64,000 nucleotides of DNA from DASXUX01 sp036504595 (GTDB lineage: Bacteria > Planctomycetota > SZUA-567 > H5-PLA8), in assembly GCA_036504595.1 (NCBI GenBank), contig DASXUX010000015.1, positions 30,821-94,820 on the forward strand. The letters are read 5' to 3'. The notes under the pieces are model-generated. The model was given only the letters and a program-made list of their open reading frames with translations, ran no database searches and was not told the origin of the DNA. Below are positions 33,113-41,618 of this stretch, piece after piece. Within the stretch, counting starts at the first letter, position 1. The number at the start of each line of letters is the position of its first letter. The translations under genes were made by a program, and so were the position numbers.

Positions 33113-34183
33113 CTACTCCAAGTGGATCTTGCCCATGTGGCGCAGGTAAACGCCGTAGTCCTTGATCTCGCGCTTGCGCGCCAGATATTCCGCGACCGTC
33201 GCCCCCGTCTTACGCACCTCGCTGATTCGATCCGTGACGACCAGCGACATGGAGTCGCTGCCGGCCCCTGATCCATACGAGGTGAAAAAAATCTTGTCCC
33301 CGGGTTCGGCACGATCCAGCGTGGCGGCCAGCCCCAACAACGAGGAGCCCGAGTAGGTGTTTCCGATATGCGGCACCAAGAACCCGGGCTCAATCTGCTC
33401 TGCCGTAAAGCCCAGTTTCTTCGCAATGCTGCGGACGAACTTCGGCACCGGCTGATGGAAGACCGCCCATTTATAGTCGCGCGCTGTCCGGCCCATCCGT
33501 TGCAGCATCGCCTCCGACGCACCCAATGAGTGCGTGAAGTAGGCCGGAGTGCCGGTAAACCGCTTGCCATGCCGCGGGTAATGGTCGTGCGCGTTGCGGA
33601 AGAAATCGGCCGTGTCGGTCACGTACGAGAGAGTCGCTTCGATGGTCGCGACCGACGTGGCCGCCGGTCCCATCAGGAACGCCGCTCCGCCCGCCGCCGC
33701 AGTGAACTCCAGAGAGTCGCCTGGCGCTGACTGCGCGGCGTCCATTCCGATCGCCATCGCGTAGGGCGCCATCCCCGAACCGACGAAACCGATCGCCGCC
33801 TGCATGGCTTCAGAACCAGCCTTGCAGGCAAACTCGAAATCGGCGGCGTTCACGTAGGGGGTCAATCCCAAAGCTTCCGCCACCATGGTGGACGTGGGTT
33901 TGACGGCGTAAGGCTTGGACTCGGTGCCCACCCAGACTGCCCGGACATCTTCAAGGGGAATTGAGGCCCGCTCAAGCGCGGTGAGACCGGCCTCAATGCA
34001 CATGGTAGTTGTATCTTCATCCGGGCCTGGAACCGACTTAGCCCGGATAGGAATTCGTTCCGGACCGACTCCCCAGCATGCGCCGATGGCTTCCGTTCGA
34101 ACCCGGAAGCGGGGAATGTAGGCGCCATAGCCACTTATGCCAACGGGACGGTCAGTGCGCAGGAGCTTGACTTCGCCAGACAA
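33113..34183 (-). CDS. Hydroxymethylglutaryl-CoA synthase (archaeal type)
   Basis: About 356 residues, close to the length of archaeal HMG-CoA synthases. A TTG start at 34183 is preferred because GGAGGG lies 5-6 bases upstream; a further-upstream reading would add 16 residues that run over that site. Catalytic residues are Cys120 in F-E-F-A-C-K-A-G, Glu in W-V-G-T-E-S-K-P and His in V-F-H-Q-P-V-P-K. It adds acetyl-CoA to acetoacetyl-CoA. First gene of the three-gene minus-strand arm of the mevalonate cluster. Confidence 0.92.
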   Translation of the reverse strand: MSGEVKLLRTDRPVGISGYGAYIPRFRVRTEAIGACWGVGPERIPIRAKSVPGPDEDTTTMCIEAGLTALERASIPLEDVRAVWVGTESKPYAVKPTSTMVAEALGLTPYVNAADFEFACKAGSEAMQAAIGFVGSGMAPYAMAIGMDAAQSAPGDSLEFTAAAGGAAFLMGPAATSVATIEATLSYVTDTADFFRNAHDHYPRHGKRFTGTPAYFTHSLGASEAMLQRMGRTARDYKWAVFHQPVPKFVRSIAKKLGFTAEQIEPGFLVPHIGNTYSGSSLLGLAATLDRAEPGDKIFFTSYGSGAGSDSMSLVVTDRISEVRKTGATVAEYLARKREIKDYGVYLRHMGKIHLE

Positions 34184-34434
34184 ACGTTCCCTCCTTCGAG
34201 TTGCCAGCGACGGCAACCCCCAGCCTTTCACAAAGGAATGAACACGGTAATGCGCTCCCCGGAAATTTCAAATACAAACTGGCACAATTCTTACACGACA
34301 ATTCTCCATTTGAGCCCAGGAAGTTTGCTTATACACTCCTGCCCGATTTCCTCCCGTGGAATGGCGTGAGCGAGCACGCCGGGGCATCAGAGCCGATAGC
34401 CTTGGACAATGGCTTAAAGGACCTAAAGGCATCG
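34184..34434. promoter_or_regulatory. Divergent region between the two arms of the mevalonate cluster
   Basis: About 250 bp between the HMG-CoA synthase start (minus) and the preferred isomerase start (plus). It is more AT-rich than its surroundings around 34250-34340 and should hold both promoters. The plus frame stays open through it, so the isomerase could start further upstream. Confidence 0.4.
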
Positions 34435-35475
34435 ATGATCGAGGCTAGAAAAGCGGATCACCTTCGAATCTGCGCCGAGATGGACGTGGAGTTCGAGAAG
34501 ACCACCTTGCTGGAGGAGGTCCAGTTCGTCCACCAGGCTATGAGCAGCCTGTCGCTCGACGCCATCGACACCACAGCCAGCTTCATGGGCCGGAAGCTCC
34601 GCGCGCCCTTGATCATCAGCGCCATGAGCGGCGGCACTGCTGGCGCGGAGAACCTTAACCGGGATCTGGCACGAGCCGCACAGACGGCTGGCGTCGGCTT
34701 CTGTCTGGGCAGCCAGCGCCCCATGCTCGAAAAACCAAGTCTGCGCGGAACCTACGCGGTCCGCAGGTTTGCCCCCGATATCCCGATCATTGGGAATCTG
34801 GGCATTCAACAGGCTGCCATTGCCGACACAAGGGCTATCGTCGCTTTAGTAACGAGCATCGAGGCCGACGGACTCGCGATCCATCTCAATCCCGCGCACG
34901 AGATTCGGCAGGAAGAAGGCGACCGAAACTTCCCTAGCGGCCTGCGCGCTCTCAAGACGCTCGCGCAGCGCCTGCCGGGCAAACTGGTTGTAAAGGAGAC
35001 TGGTTGCGGGATTTCGCGCGGCGTCGCGACCGAATTAAAGAAGGCCGGGGTGCGCATTCTGGATACGGCCGGCGCCGGCGGCACGTCCTGGCCGCGAGTG
35101 GAGAGTCTGCGGCGCGGCGTTCCCGAATCAGAGAGATCGTGGCTTGATGAATGGGGCATTCCCACGGCCGCCTCGATTCTGCAAGTTCGCGACTTAGGCT
35201 TTGCACTTGTGGGTTCGGGCGGAATCCGCTCCGGGCTGGACGTGGCCAAGTGCATCGCCCTTGGGTGTGACATTGCCGGCATGGCGCTGCCGATCCTTAG
35301 AGCTTACCACAGCGGCGGGTACGACGGCACCGTTGCCTATCTGCAGCAGGTCATTGCAGACCTGAAGTCGGTCATGCTGCTGGTGGGCGCCAAAGACATC
35401 AAAACGTTGAAGAAACACAGGCCGATCATTACAGGAGCGCTGAAGGCATGGCAGAGTCCCACCCCAAGCAAGTAA
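34435..35475 (+). CDS. fni: Isopentenyl-diphosphate delta-isomerase, type 2 (FMN-dependent)
   Basis: About 346 residues from the ATG at 34435, which follows AAAGG and puts the conserved R-K-A-D-H-L near the N-terminus as in other Fni proteins. Flavin and substrate motifs are S-A-M-S-G-G, G-S-Q-R, G-N-L-G-I-Q-Q, H-L-N-P and E-G-D-R-N-F, K-E-T-G-C-G-I-S, D-T-A-G-A-G-G-T-S-W and G-S-G-G-I-R-S-G. It interconverts IPP and DMAPP. The frame is open to 34201, so a longer form cannot be excluded. The 3' end overlaps the HMG-CoA reductase start by 28 bp. Confidence 0.93.
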   Translation: MIEARKADHLRICAEMDVEFEKTTLLEEVQFVHQAMSSLSLDAIDTTASFMGRKLRAPLIISAMSGGTAGAENLNRDLARAAQTAGVGFCLGSQRPMLEKPSLRGTYAVRRFAPDIPIIGNLGIQQAAIADTRAIVALVTSIEADGLAIHLNPAHEIRQEEGDRNFPSGLRALKTLAQRLPGKLVVKETGCGISRGVATELKKAGVRILDTAGAGGTSWPRVESLRRGVPESERSWLDEWGIPTAASILQVRDLGFALVGSGGIRSGLDVAKCIALGCDIAGMALPILRAYHSGGYDGTVAYLQQVIADLKSVMLLVGAKDIKTLKKHRPIITGALKAWQSPTPSK

Positions 35476-36761
35476 CCAGTAGCGGGAAATCATCGCGCTT
35501 TCCAGGCTTTTACAAGCTGAGCGTTGCCGAACGGCTGGACAAGCTGGATGCATGGCATCCGCTTACGCCCGAAGAAAAGGCCCGGCTGCGCGGCCAGAGC
35601 CTGCCGCTCGATAAAGCCGACATGATGATTGAAAACGTCGTCGGCACGTTCGCCATGCCGCTGGGCGTCGCGGTGAATTTCACCATCAACGGCAAAGATT
35701 ACCTCGTGCCGATGGCCATCGAAGAGACATCCATCGTTGCGGCCGCTGGCAATTCCGCGCAGTTGATCCGCGAGAACGGGAACCTCACGGCCAAGTGCGA
35801 AGCGACCGTGATGGAAGGCCAGATCCAGCTCACCGATGTTCCCGACATCGCCAAAGCCATCAACGTCATCAACGAAGCCAAGGCGCGCCTGCTCGGAATC
35901 GCCAACGAACAAGACCGCATGCTGGTCAGTCTCGGAGGCGGGGCGCGCGATCTGTACTGCCGCAAGCTCGAAACCGAGGGCGGCCCGATGCTCATCATCC
36001 ACCTCGCGGTGGATGTTCGCGATGCCATGGGCGCCAATGCGGTCAACACCATGCTCGAGACCCTCGGCCCGTTGATTGCCGACATGGCCAAGGGCGACCT
36101 GCATCTGCAAATCATCACCAACCTCTGCGACAAGTCGCTGACGCGCGCGCGATTTGAGATCAACGTCGACTGCCTGAAGTGGAGCAAGTTCACCGGCAAG
36201 CAGGTCGCCGAACGGCTTGTTCGAGCCTATCAATTCGCCGATGCCGACCCTTACCGCGCCACGACGCATAACAAAGGCGTGATGAACGGCATCGATGGCA
36301 TCCTCATTGCCACCGGCAACGATTGGCGCGCGGTTGAAGCGGCCTGCCACGCGTACGCGGCTCGCACCGGCAGGTATCGTTCCGTGACGCGCTACCACAT
36401 TGAAGGCGACAAGCTGATCGGCGAGATCGAAATACCGCTCGCGGTTGGGATGGTCGGCGGCGTAACGAAGCTGCATCCTGGCGCCGCCATTGTGCTGAAA
36501 ATGATGGGCATCAGCAAACGGGCGGAATTGTGCGAAGTCATCGCCTGCGCCGGCCTGTTGCAGAACCTCGCGGCCATGCGCGCGCTGGTGACCGCCGGAA
36601 TCCAGAAGGGGCACATGGGTCTGCACGCCCGCAACGTCGCTTGCTTCGCTGGAGCAGATGGCGAACTGGCCGTAGAGGTCGCCAAGCGACTGGAGGAAGA
36701 GGGGAAAGTCACGTTTGATCGCGCGCGGCAGATCATCGAGCAACTAAGAAGTAAAAAGTAA
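35448..36761 (+). CDS. mvaA: HMG-CoA reductase, class II
   Basis: A 437-residue enzyme reducing HMG-CoA to mevalonate. Class II features are the N-terminal R-F-P-G-F-Y-K-L-S, E-N-V-V-G-T-F-A-M-P-L-G, the catalytic Glu in A-I-E-E-T-S, D-A-M-G-A-N-A-V-N-T, the Lys in H-N-K-G-V-M-N-G-I-D, and the general-acid His in G-H-M-G-L-H-A-R-N. There is no membrane anchor. AGGAG precedes the start, which lies inside the isomerase gene. Most archaea use class I enzymes; class II occurs in bacteria and some archaea, so this gene may have a different origin from its neighbours. Confidence 0.95.
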   Translation: MAESHPKQVTSSGKSSRFPGFYKLSVAERLDKLDAWHPLTPEEKARLRGQSLPLDKADMMIENVVGTFAMPLGVAVNFTINGKDYLVPMAIEETSIVAAAGNSAQLIRENGNLTAKCEATVMEGQIQLTDVPDIAKAINVINEAKARLLGIANEQDRMLVSLGGGARDLYCRKLETEGGPMLIIHLAVDVRDAMGANAVNTMLETLGPLIADMAKGDLHLQIITNLCDKSLTRARFEINVDCLKWSKFTGKQVAERLVRAYQFADADPYRATTHNKGVMNGIDGILIATGNDWRAVEAACHAYAARTGRYRSVTRYHIEGDKLIGEIEIPLAVGMVGGVTKLHPGAAIVLKMMGISKRAELCEVIACAGLLQNLAAMRALVTAGIQKGHMGLHARNVACFAGADGELAVEVAKRLEEEGKVTFDRARQIIEQLRSKK

Positions 36762-36848
36762 AAAGGAAAAAGGAAAAAGACAAAGGGAGGGCGCGACCCC
36801 ACGTGTGGCTCGCCGTTTCTTCTTACTTTTGCCTTCTTTTGAGGATTG
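36752..36848. repeat. AAGTAAAAAGGAAAA short-period repeat with partial inverse
   Basis: Purine-rich units (AAAAAG, AAAAAGG) run from the HMG-CoA reductase stop to about 36785, and a pyrimidine-rich stretch (CTTCTTACTTTTG) lies at about 36820-36835. A weak hairpin can form. It belongs to the intergenic short-period repeat class. Confidence 0.5.
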
Positions 36849-36849
36849 A

Positions 36850-37872
36850 ATGAAAGCCACAACCGCAACTGCCCCGGCAAAACTTATCCTGCTGGGCGAA
36901 CATGCCGTCGTTTACGGACAGCCCGCCATCGCCGTCCCGCTCAAGCAACTCTGTGCCGAAGTCACCGTAACCCCGACGTCCCCCGAGGAACCGGTGTCGG
37001 TTGCGTTAGAGGACTTTGAGCACCACTCGGGGAGGATGATCACCGATCCAGCGGGCGGAATCTGGGGAACCCACTTTCAGATTCCCGCCGGAATCAACAT
37101 GGTTTCCCCGGAATTCCTGGCATCGGCTGAGGCGGGCCCGTTCATCCGGTTGTTTCAGTTGGCAACGGCGGACGACAAGGTTCCGGATAAAGGCTGGCGG
37201 CTGCAGGTGCGTTCGCGCATCCCCATCGGTTGCGGTTTGGGCAGCAGCGCGGCCGTTTGTGCGGCGGCGTTTCGAGCGATCCACGACGCCTTTGACGTTG
37301 CCTGCGCGCCGGAACAACTGGCGCAGCACGTCTACGAAACCGAGCGAATCCTGCACGGCACGCCGAGCGGCATTGATAACACGGTGATCGCGCTCGAACA
37401 GGCAATTGTTTTTCAGCGAGGCGCGGAAATCCGCTTACTGCAGATGCCGGCCTCGGAGGCATGCTTGGTCGTGGGCTACTCCGGAATCCATCACAAGACG
37501 CGCGAAATTGTCGCCGACGTGCGCAAGTCCTGGACGGCTGACAAGGCCACGTTTGACGCGATTTTCGAAGACGTCGGACAGTGCGCGCGCGAGGGCGCTC
37601 AGGCCATTGAAGCGGCCGAGTGGCCGAAACTCGGTCAGCTAATGAACCGCAACCAGACTTTGCTAGAGCGCATGGGCGTCTCGTGCGAGAAATTGGAGAC
37701 GCTGGTCCAAGCGGCGCGCAACGCTGGGGCGCTCGGCGCAAAGCTCAGCGGCGCGGGCCGCGGCGGCTGCATGGTGGCTCTGGCCGAGAATGCAGAGCAG
37801 GCAAAACGCGTGCAGGCGGCGATCGAACAGGCGGGCGCGACGATGTGTATCACGAGCGAGGTCGCACGGTAG
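36850..37872 (+). CDS. mvk: Mevalonate kinase (GHMP family)
   Basis: A 340-residue kinase making mevalonate 5-phosphate. It has the opening A-P-A-K-L-I-L-L-G-E-H-A-V-V-Y-G, the ATP loop P-I-G-C-G-L-G-S-S-A-A, S-G-I-D-N-T in the active site, and the C-terminal K-L-S-G-A-G-R-G-G. These match mevalonate kinases rather than phosphomevalonate kinase or diphosphomevalonate decarboxylase. In the archaeal-type route its product goes to the dehydratase encoded downstream. Confidence 0.94.
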   Translation: MKATTATAPAKLILLGEHAVVYGQPAIAVPLKQLCAEVTVTPTSPEEPVSVALEDFEHHSGRMITDPAGGIWGTHFQIPAGINMVSPEFLASAEAGPFIRLFQLATADDKVPDKGWRLQVRSRIPIGCGLGSSAAVCAAAFRAIHDAFDVACAPEQLAQHVYETERILHGTPSGIDNTVIALEQAIVFQRGAEIRLLQMPASEACLVVGYSGIHHKTREIVADVRKSWTADKATFDAIFEDVGQCAREGAQAIEAAEWPKLGQLMNRNQTLLERMGVSCEKLETLVQAARNAGALGAKLSGAGRGGCMVALAENAEQAKRVQAAIEQAGATMCITSEVAR

Positions 37873-37890
37873 CGACATCCACGCCGTGCC

Positions 37891-37918
37891 TTGACATCTG
37901 TAGCCAACAGGATACAGT
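37891..37918 (+). promoter_or_regulatory. Candidate sigma70 promoter for the toxin-antitoxin pair
   Basis: A perfect -35 TTGACA (37891-37896), a 16-bp spacer and a -10-like TACAGT (37913-37918) lie immediately before the toxin start at 37927. The transcript would begin almost at the start codon, giving a very short leader. It suggests that the pair has its own promoter inside the mevalonate operon. Confidence 0.5.
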
Positions 37919-37926
37919 CTTCTCTG

Positions 37927-38223
37927 ATGATGGAAGTTCGCAAAACCGATCTTTTTGCCCGATGGCTTGACGGTCTGCGCGACATCCATGGTCGAGCGCG
38001 AATACAGGCAAGAATCGAACGGCTTGCCTTTGGTAACCCTGGAGACGTCGGCCCCGTGGGTGCAGGTGTCTCGGAATTGCGAATCCATTATGGACCGGGC
38101 TACCGCGTGTACTTTAAGAAGCGTGGCCGGGAGCTAATCATTTTGCTGGCTGCTGGAGACAAGAGCACCCAAGCTAAGGACATTAGGGCAGCGCTGCGCC
38201 TCGCAGCCGACCTTTCGGAGTGA
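37927..38223 (+). CDS. RelE/ParE-superfamily toxin (HigB-like, addiction-module killer)
   Basis: A 98-residue basic protein of the putative addiction-module killer family. It has the F-x-x-W-L-x-x-L-x-D opening, the central E-L-R-I-H-Y-G-P-G-Y-R-V-Y-F strands and the L-L-A-A-G-D-K-S-T-Q ending typical of the family, which cleave mRNA on the ribosome. The preferred start is the first of two ATGs at 37927. No clear ribosome site is seen, in keeping with a short leader. The gene ends just before its antitoxin. Confidence 0.9.
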   Translation: MMEVRKTDLFARWLDGLRDIHGRARIQARIERLAFGNPGDVGPVGAGVSELRIHYGPGYRVYFKKRGRELIILLAAGDKSTQAKDIRAALRLAADLSE

Positions 38224-38228
38224 TCACG

Positions 38229-38528
38229 ATGAAAAAGACTCTTACCACACGCTACGATGTTGCGGAGCACCTCAGAACCCCAGAGGAGATGGCGGCTTAT
38301 CTAGAGGCTTGCTTCGAAGAGGCCGACGGGGACGCCACCTTTATTGCCAAGGCGCTTGGCGATATCGCTCGCGCCAAGGGCATGGCGCAGGTTGCACGCG
38401 ATGCCGGGCTGTCCCGCGAAAGCCTTTACAAGGCACTTTCCGGAGAGCGTAGTCCGGGCTTAGATACGATTCTCAAAGTCATGGGGGCGCTTGGCCTGGA
38501 GTTGCATGCAAAAGCCAGTCACGCCTGA
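38229..38528 (+). CDS. HigA-like HTH antitoxin
   Basis: A 99-residue antitoxin. The N-terminal half contains the E-H-L-R-T-P-E-E-M-A-A-Y-L motif of this probable addiction-module antidote family, and the second half is a Cro/C1-type HTH (A-R-D-A-G-L-S-R-E-S-L-Y-K-A-L-S-G). The ATG at 38229 has CGGAG upstream and lies 5 bp after the toxin stop. It should neutralise the toxin and repress the shared promoter. Confidence 0.9.
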   Translation: MKKTLTTRYDVAEHLRTPEEMAAYLEACFEEADGDATFIAKALGDIARAKGMAQVARDAGLSRESLYKALSGERSPGLDTILKVMGALGLELHAKASHA

Positions 38529-38572
38529 CCGTATACCGCTGGCCACAAAATTGCCGGGAGATCCTGCAGCAC

Positions 38573-39859
38573 ATGAACATTCGTTCCATCGTTGACCGCT
38601 ACGCGGCGTCGGGCCAGCTCCGGGTACACAAAGAACCGGCGGCGAAAGTTTGGGCAGCAGCGGCGCTCATTAATCAGGCGGCGCCGGCGCCCATTCTGCT
38701 GGAAAATGTCGATGGCCATCGCGTGCTCGCTAACATTCTCGCAAACCGCCGGGCCTTGGCGGAGCACCTCGGCGTTGCGCCGGAGCGCTTCCTGCCGGAA
38801 CTCCTGGAGATACTCGAAGGCAAGTCCGCGCGGCCGGGTGCGGGTCTTGTGCGCACCGGCAAGGTTTACGGCGAAGTCGAAATTCCTCCCGCAGATTGGG
38901 GCAAGCTTCCCATCCTCACTTTCTATCGCGGCGACGGCGGGCCGTACCTGACAGCGGGCGTGTGGATCGTGCGCGATCCGAAGAACGGCGTGAATCTCTC
39001 TTATCATCGCATGATGATGACCGCCGCCAATCGCGCAACGGTCCGCATCGTGGAATCTCGCGGCACGGATACGGCCATTAAGAACAGCGGCGGCAAATTG
39101 GAAGCGGCCATCTGCATCAGCGCGCCAGCCAACGTCCTCTTTGCCGGAGCTCTTTCGCCGGCAGCGGACGTCAACGAGCTCGAATTGGCGGCGCGCTTCG
39201 GCCGCGTGGAACTCGCCCGCTGCAAGACGGTCGATCTGGAAGTCCCCGCCGATTGCGAGATGGTGATCGAGGGCCGTTTTACTGGCGAAACCGGGCCCGA
39301 AGGCCAGTTCGTGGACATCACCGGCACGATCGATTTCGTGCGCACGCAGCCGGTGTTCGAAATCACGCGCGTCTCCGGCAAAAAGAACGCGATCCACTAC
39401 ACCGTTGTTCCCGCCAGCGCCGACCACCTGACGCTGATGGGAATTCCTAAAGAATTGGACATGTACCGCGAGATCGGCAAGGTGTGCGACTGCAAAGATG
39501 TGGTCGTCACGCCCGGCGGAGCTTGTTGGCTGCATAGCGTGGTGAAAATAGCGAAGCGCGGACCCGACGATGGCCAGCGCGCGCTCGAAGCGGCGTTCAA
39601 GGCTCACAAGTCGTTGAAACATTGCATCGTCGTGGACGAGGACATCGACATCACCAACGCGACCGAAGTCGAATGGGCCGTGGCGACGCGTTTTCAGGCC
39701 GATAGAAGTCTGCTGCTTTTGAAAGACCAGCCGTCCAGTTCACTCGACCCGTCCGCTTACCACGAACACGGCAAGAAGAGCCGCGGCGCGAAGCTGGGCC
39801 TGGACGCGACGATCCCGTGGGGCGCCGATCGAAGTCTCTTCGAGAAAGTGAAGGCATGA
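38573..39859 (+). CDS. UbiD-family decarboxylase, probable trans-anhydromevalonate 5-phosphate decarboxylase
   Basis: A 428-residue prenylated-FMN decarboxylase. The UbiD fold is recognisable from N-L-S-Y-H-R-M-M (flavin/metal binding), A-L-S-P, and E-G-R-F-T-G-E-T-G-P-E-G-Q-F-V-D, with conserved Glu/Asp in the E-R-D-type active site. In archaea a UbiD homologue converts trans-anhydromevalonate 5-phosphate to isopentenyl phosphate. Three facts give this specific call: adjacency to both AcnX subunits (4-bp overlap with the large one), presence of isopentenyl phosphate kinase, and no diphosphomevalonate decarboxylase nearby. The UbiX that makes its cofactor is not in the window. Confidence 0.88.
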   Translation: MNIRSIVDRYAASGQLRVHKEPAAKVWAAAALINQAAPAPILLENVDGHRVLANILANRRALAEHLGVAPERFLPELLEILEGKSARPGAGLVRTGKVYGEVEIPPADWGKLPILTFYRGDGGPYLTAGVWIVRDPKNGVNLSYHRMMMTAANRATVRIVESRGTDTAIKNSGGKLEAAICISAPANVLFAGALSPAADVNELELAARFGRVELARCKTVDLEVPADCEMVIEGRFTGETGPEGQFVDITGTIDFVRTQPVFEITRVSGKKNAIHYTVVPASADHLTLMGIPKELDMYREIGKVCDCKDVVVTPGGACWLHSVVKIAKRGPDDGQRALEAAFKAHKSLKHCIVVDEDIDITNATEVEWAVATRFQADRSLLLLKDQPSSSLDPSAYHEHGKKSRGAKLGLDATIPWGADRSLFEKVKA

Positions 39860-41091
39860 GGCTTACTGAAGAGGAGATTGCGATCAAGGATGGCCAGCGC
39901 GGCGCCGGCGCGGCAAAGGCGATGGGCATTCTTTGCGCCCTGGGTCGCATCGCCGACGCGAAGGAGATGGTCGCGGTCGGCTCGGTGCAGGTCTCCGGCG
40001 TCAGCTACAAAAACATCGGCCAGTACGGGCTTGCGTTCCTGGAAGAATGGGCATCGCTGGGCTGCAAGGCTGTCGTGCCCGCGTTCATGAATCCCGGCGG
40101 CGCGGACCGCAAGCTTTGGGAACGACTCGGCATCCCGGCCGATTTCGTGGCGAATCAAAAGCGAGTGCAAGCTGCGCTGGAGGCGCTGGGGGTCAAGCCT
40201 CTCCTCAGTTGCACGCCGTACCACGCCGGCTGCACGCCGGCTTACGGCGAGCACATCGCGTGGGCCGAGTCTTCCGCGGTTTGTTACGCCAACTCCGTCC
40301 TGGGCGCGCGCACGAATCGCGAAGGCGGACCGTCGGCGATTGCCGCGGCGCTCACCGGGCGCACACCGAAGCACACGCTGCACACCGACGAAGGGCGCAT
40401 TCCGACGCGCATCATCGCGGTCCGCTGCAAGGTCTTCAGCCTCGCGGACGCGGGTGCGTTGGGCTACATGATTGGAAAAGCCTGCGCTAGGGACAAGAAC
40501 GGCGGCATTCCCTTCATTCGCGGGATTGCGCCGCCCGATGGCGCGTTGCGCGTGACGTGGCTGAAGGCGCTTGGGGCCGCGATGGCGGCATCCGGATCGG
40601 TCGGGCTCTATCACGTGGAAGACGCGACGCCCGAGGCGAAGGATCACGGCCATGATCTTTCGCGCGGCGTGCAGCAGCAAAGCGTGATCGAGTCGCTGGA
40701 CGACGGCTACGCCGCGCTTCGCACTGGAAAGGGCAAGCCGGAACTCGTGACGCTGGGCTGTCCGCATGCATCGCCCGAAGACTTGGCCCGTATCCTGAGT
40801 CTGCTCGGTGGCCGCAAAGTGAAGGTGCCGTTGTGGATTTCGACGTCACAGGTCGTGCGCGAGCAGGCCGAGGCGGATGGCTTGGCGGGAAAGCTGAAGG
40901 ATTGCGGGGCCGAGATCGTCGCCGACACTTGCATGGTAGTTGCGCCGCTGAAGGAGATGGGTTTGCACACGCTGGCAACGGATTCGGGGAAAGCCGCGTT
41001 TTACTTGCCATCGCATCACGGCGTGAGCGTGTACTACGGATCGACGGAGCAGTGCGTGGAGGCGGCGGCAACGGGAGCGTGGCCGGAGTGA
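39856..41091 (+). CDS. Aconitase X large subunit, probable phosphomevalonate dehydratase
   Basis: A 411-residue AcnX (DUF521) catalytic subunit. It has conserved C-T-P-Y-H-A-G-C-T-P, E-S-S-A-V-C-Y-A-N-S-V-L-G-A-R-T-N-R-E-G-G, L-G-C-P-H-A-S-P-E and C-M-V-V-A-P-L segments; several Cys are placed to hold an Fe-S cluster. The start at 39856 overlaps the UbiD-type gene by 4 bp. In the archaeal mevalonate pathway this enzyme dehydrates mevalonate 5-phosphate to trans-anhydromevalonate 5-phosphate. Bacterial AcnX proteins known to me are often fused and act on hydroxyproline; the split form and operon context point to the mevalonate role. Confidence 0.88.
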   Translation: MRLTEEEIAIKDGQRGAGAAKAMGILCALGRIADAKEMVAVGSVQVSGVSYKNIGQYGLAFLEEWASLGCKAVVPAFMNPGGADRKLWERLGIPADFVANQKRVQAALEALGVKPLLSCTPYHAGCTPAYGEHIAWAESSAVCYANSVLGARTNREGGPSAIAAALTGRTPKHTLHTDEGRIPTRIIAVRCKVFSLADAGALGYMIGKACARDKNGGIPFIRGIAPPDGALRVTWLKALGAAMAASGSVGLYHVEDATPEAKDHGHDLSRGVQQQSVIESLDDGYAALRTGKGKPELVTLGCPHASPEDLARILSLLGGRKVKVPLWISTSQVVREQAEADGLAGKLKDCGAEIVADTCMVVAPLKEMGLHTLATDSGKAAFYLPSHHGVSVYYGSTEQCVEAAATGAWPE

Positions 41092-41095
41092 CGCT

Positions 41096-41178
41096 CAATT
41101 TACAATTTGCAATTTTCAATGGCCAATTTGCAATGCTTCGCGCCCGAACAGCCATTGAAAATTGAGAACTGCAAATTG
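41096..41178. repeat. Imperfect hairpin of CAATTTG-type repeats
   Basis: Units of CAATTTGCAATTTTCAAT (41096-41123) are mirrored in inverse at 41151-41178, pairing at about 24 of 28 positions by eye, with a 27-nt loop. It separates the two AcnX subunit genes and may affect their relative expression. Confidence 0.75.
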
Positions 41179-41213
41179 AAAAATGCAAATTGACGAGAGC
41201 TGAGATTGAACGC

Positions 41214-41618
41214 ATGGCGGAGCAACGCATCAAAGGCAGACCGATCTTCGAAGGCAAAGCCGCCGGCCGCGTGCTTAAATGCGACGTGCCGCTGGGATTC
41301 TTTGGCCACCTGGACCCGGAAACTGGCATCTATAAAGAGCAGGGGCATCCGCTGAATGGCTGCTCGATCAAAGGGCGCGTGCTCGTCTTCCCTCGCGGCA
41401 AAGGGAGCACCGTGGGCTCCTATATCCTGTACGGTTTGAAGAAAGCCGGCAACGCACCGGCGGCGATGATTATGACTGAATGCGACACGATTGTGGCCGT
41501 GGGCGCGCTCATTGGCGAGATACCAACGATCGACGGCGTAGCGCTCTCCGAATTGCAGAACGAGCAGGAAGTCCGAGTCGAGGGCTCGGAAGTGGTCGTT
41601 AAGGAAAAGCAGCCGTGA
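41214..41618 (+). CDS. Aconitase X small subunit, probable phosphomevalonate dehydratase
   Basis: A 134-residue swivel-domain subunit. It has the family signature R-G-K-G-S-T-V-G-S-Y, whose Ser is a substrate-binding residue, and G-x-P-L-N-G-C-S-I-K-G-R-V-L upstream of it. The ATG at 41214 is preferred; an in-frame TTG at 41190 lies at the edge of the preceding repeat and lacks a ribosome site. With the large subunit it forms the dehydratase. The stop overlaps the GTG start of the kinase gene. Confidence 0.88.
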   Translation: MAEQRIKGRPIFEGKAAGRVLKCDVPLGFFGHLDPETGIYKEQGHPLNGCSIKGRVLVFPRGKGSTVGSYILYGLKKAGNAPAAMIMTECDTIVAVGALIGEIPTIDGVALSELQNEQEVRVEGSEVVVKEKQP

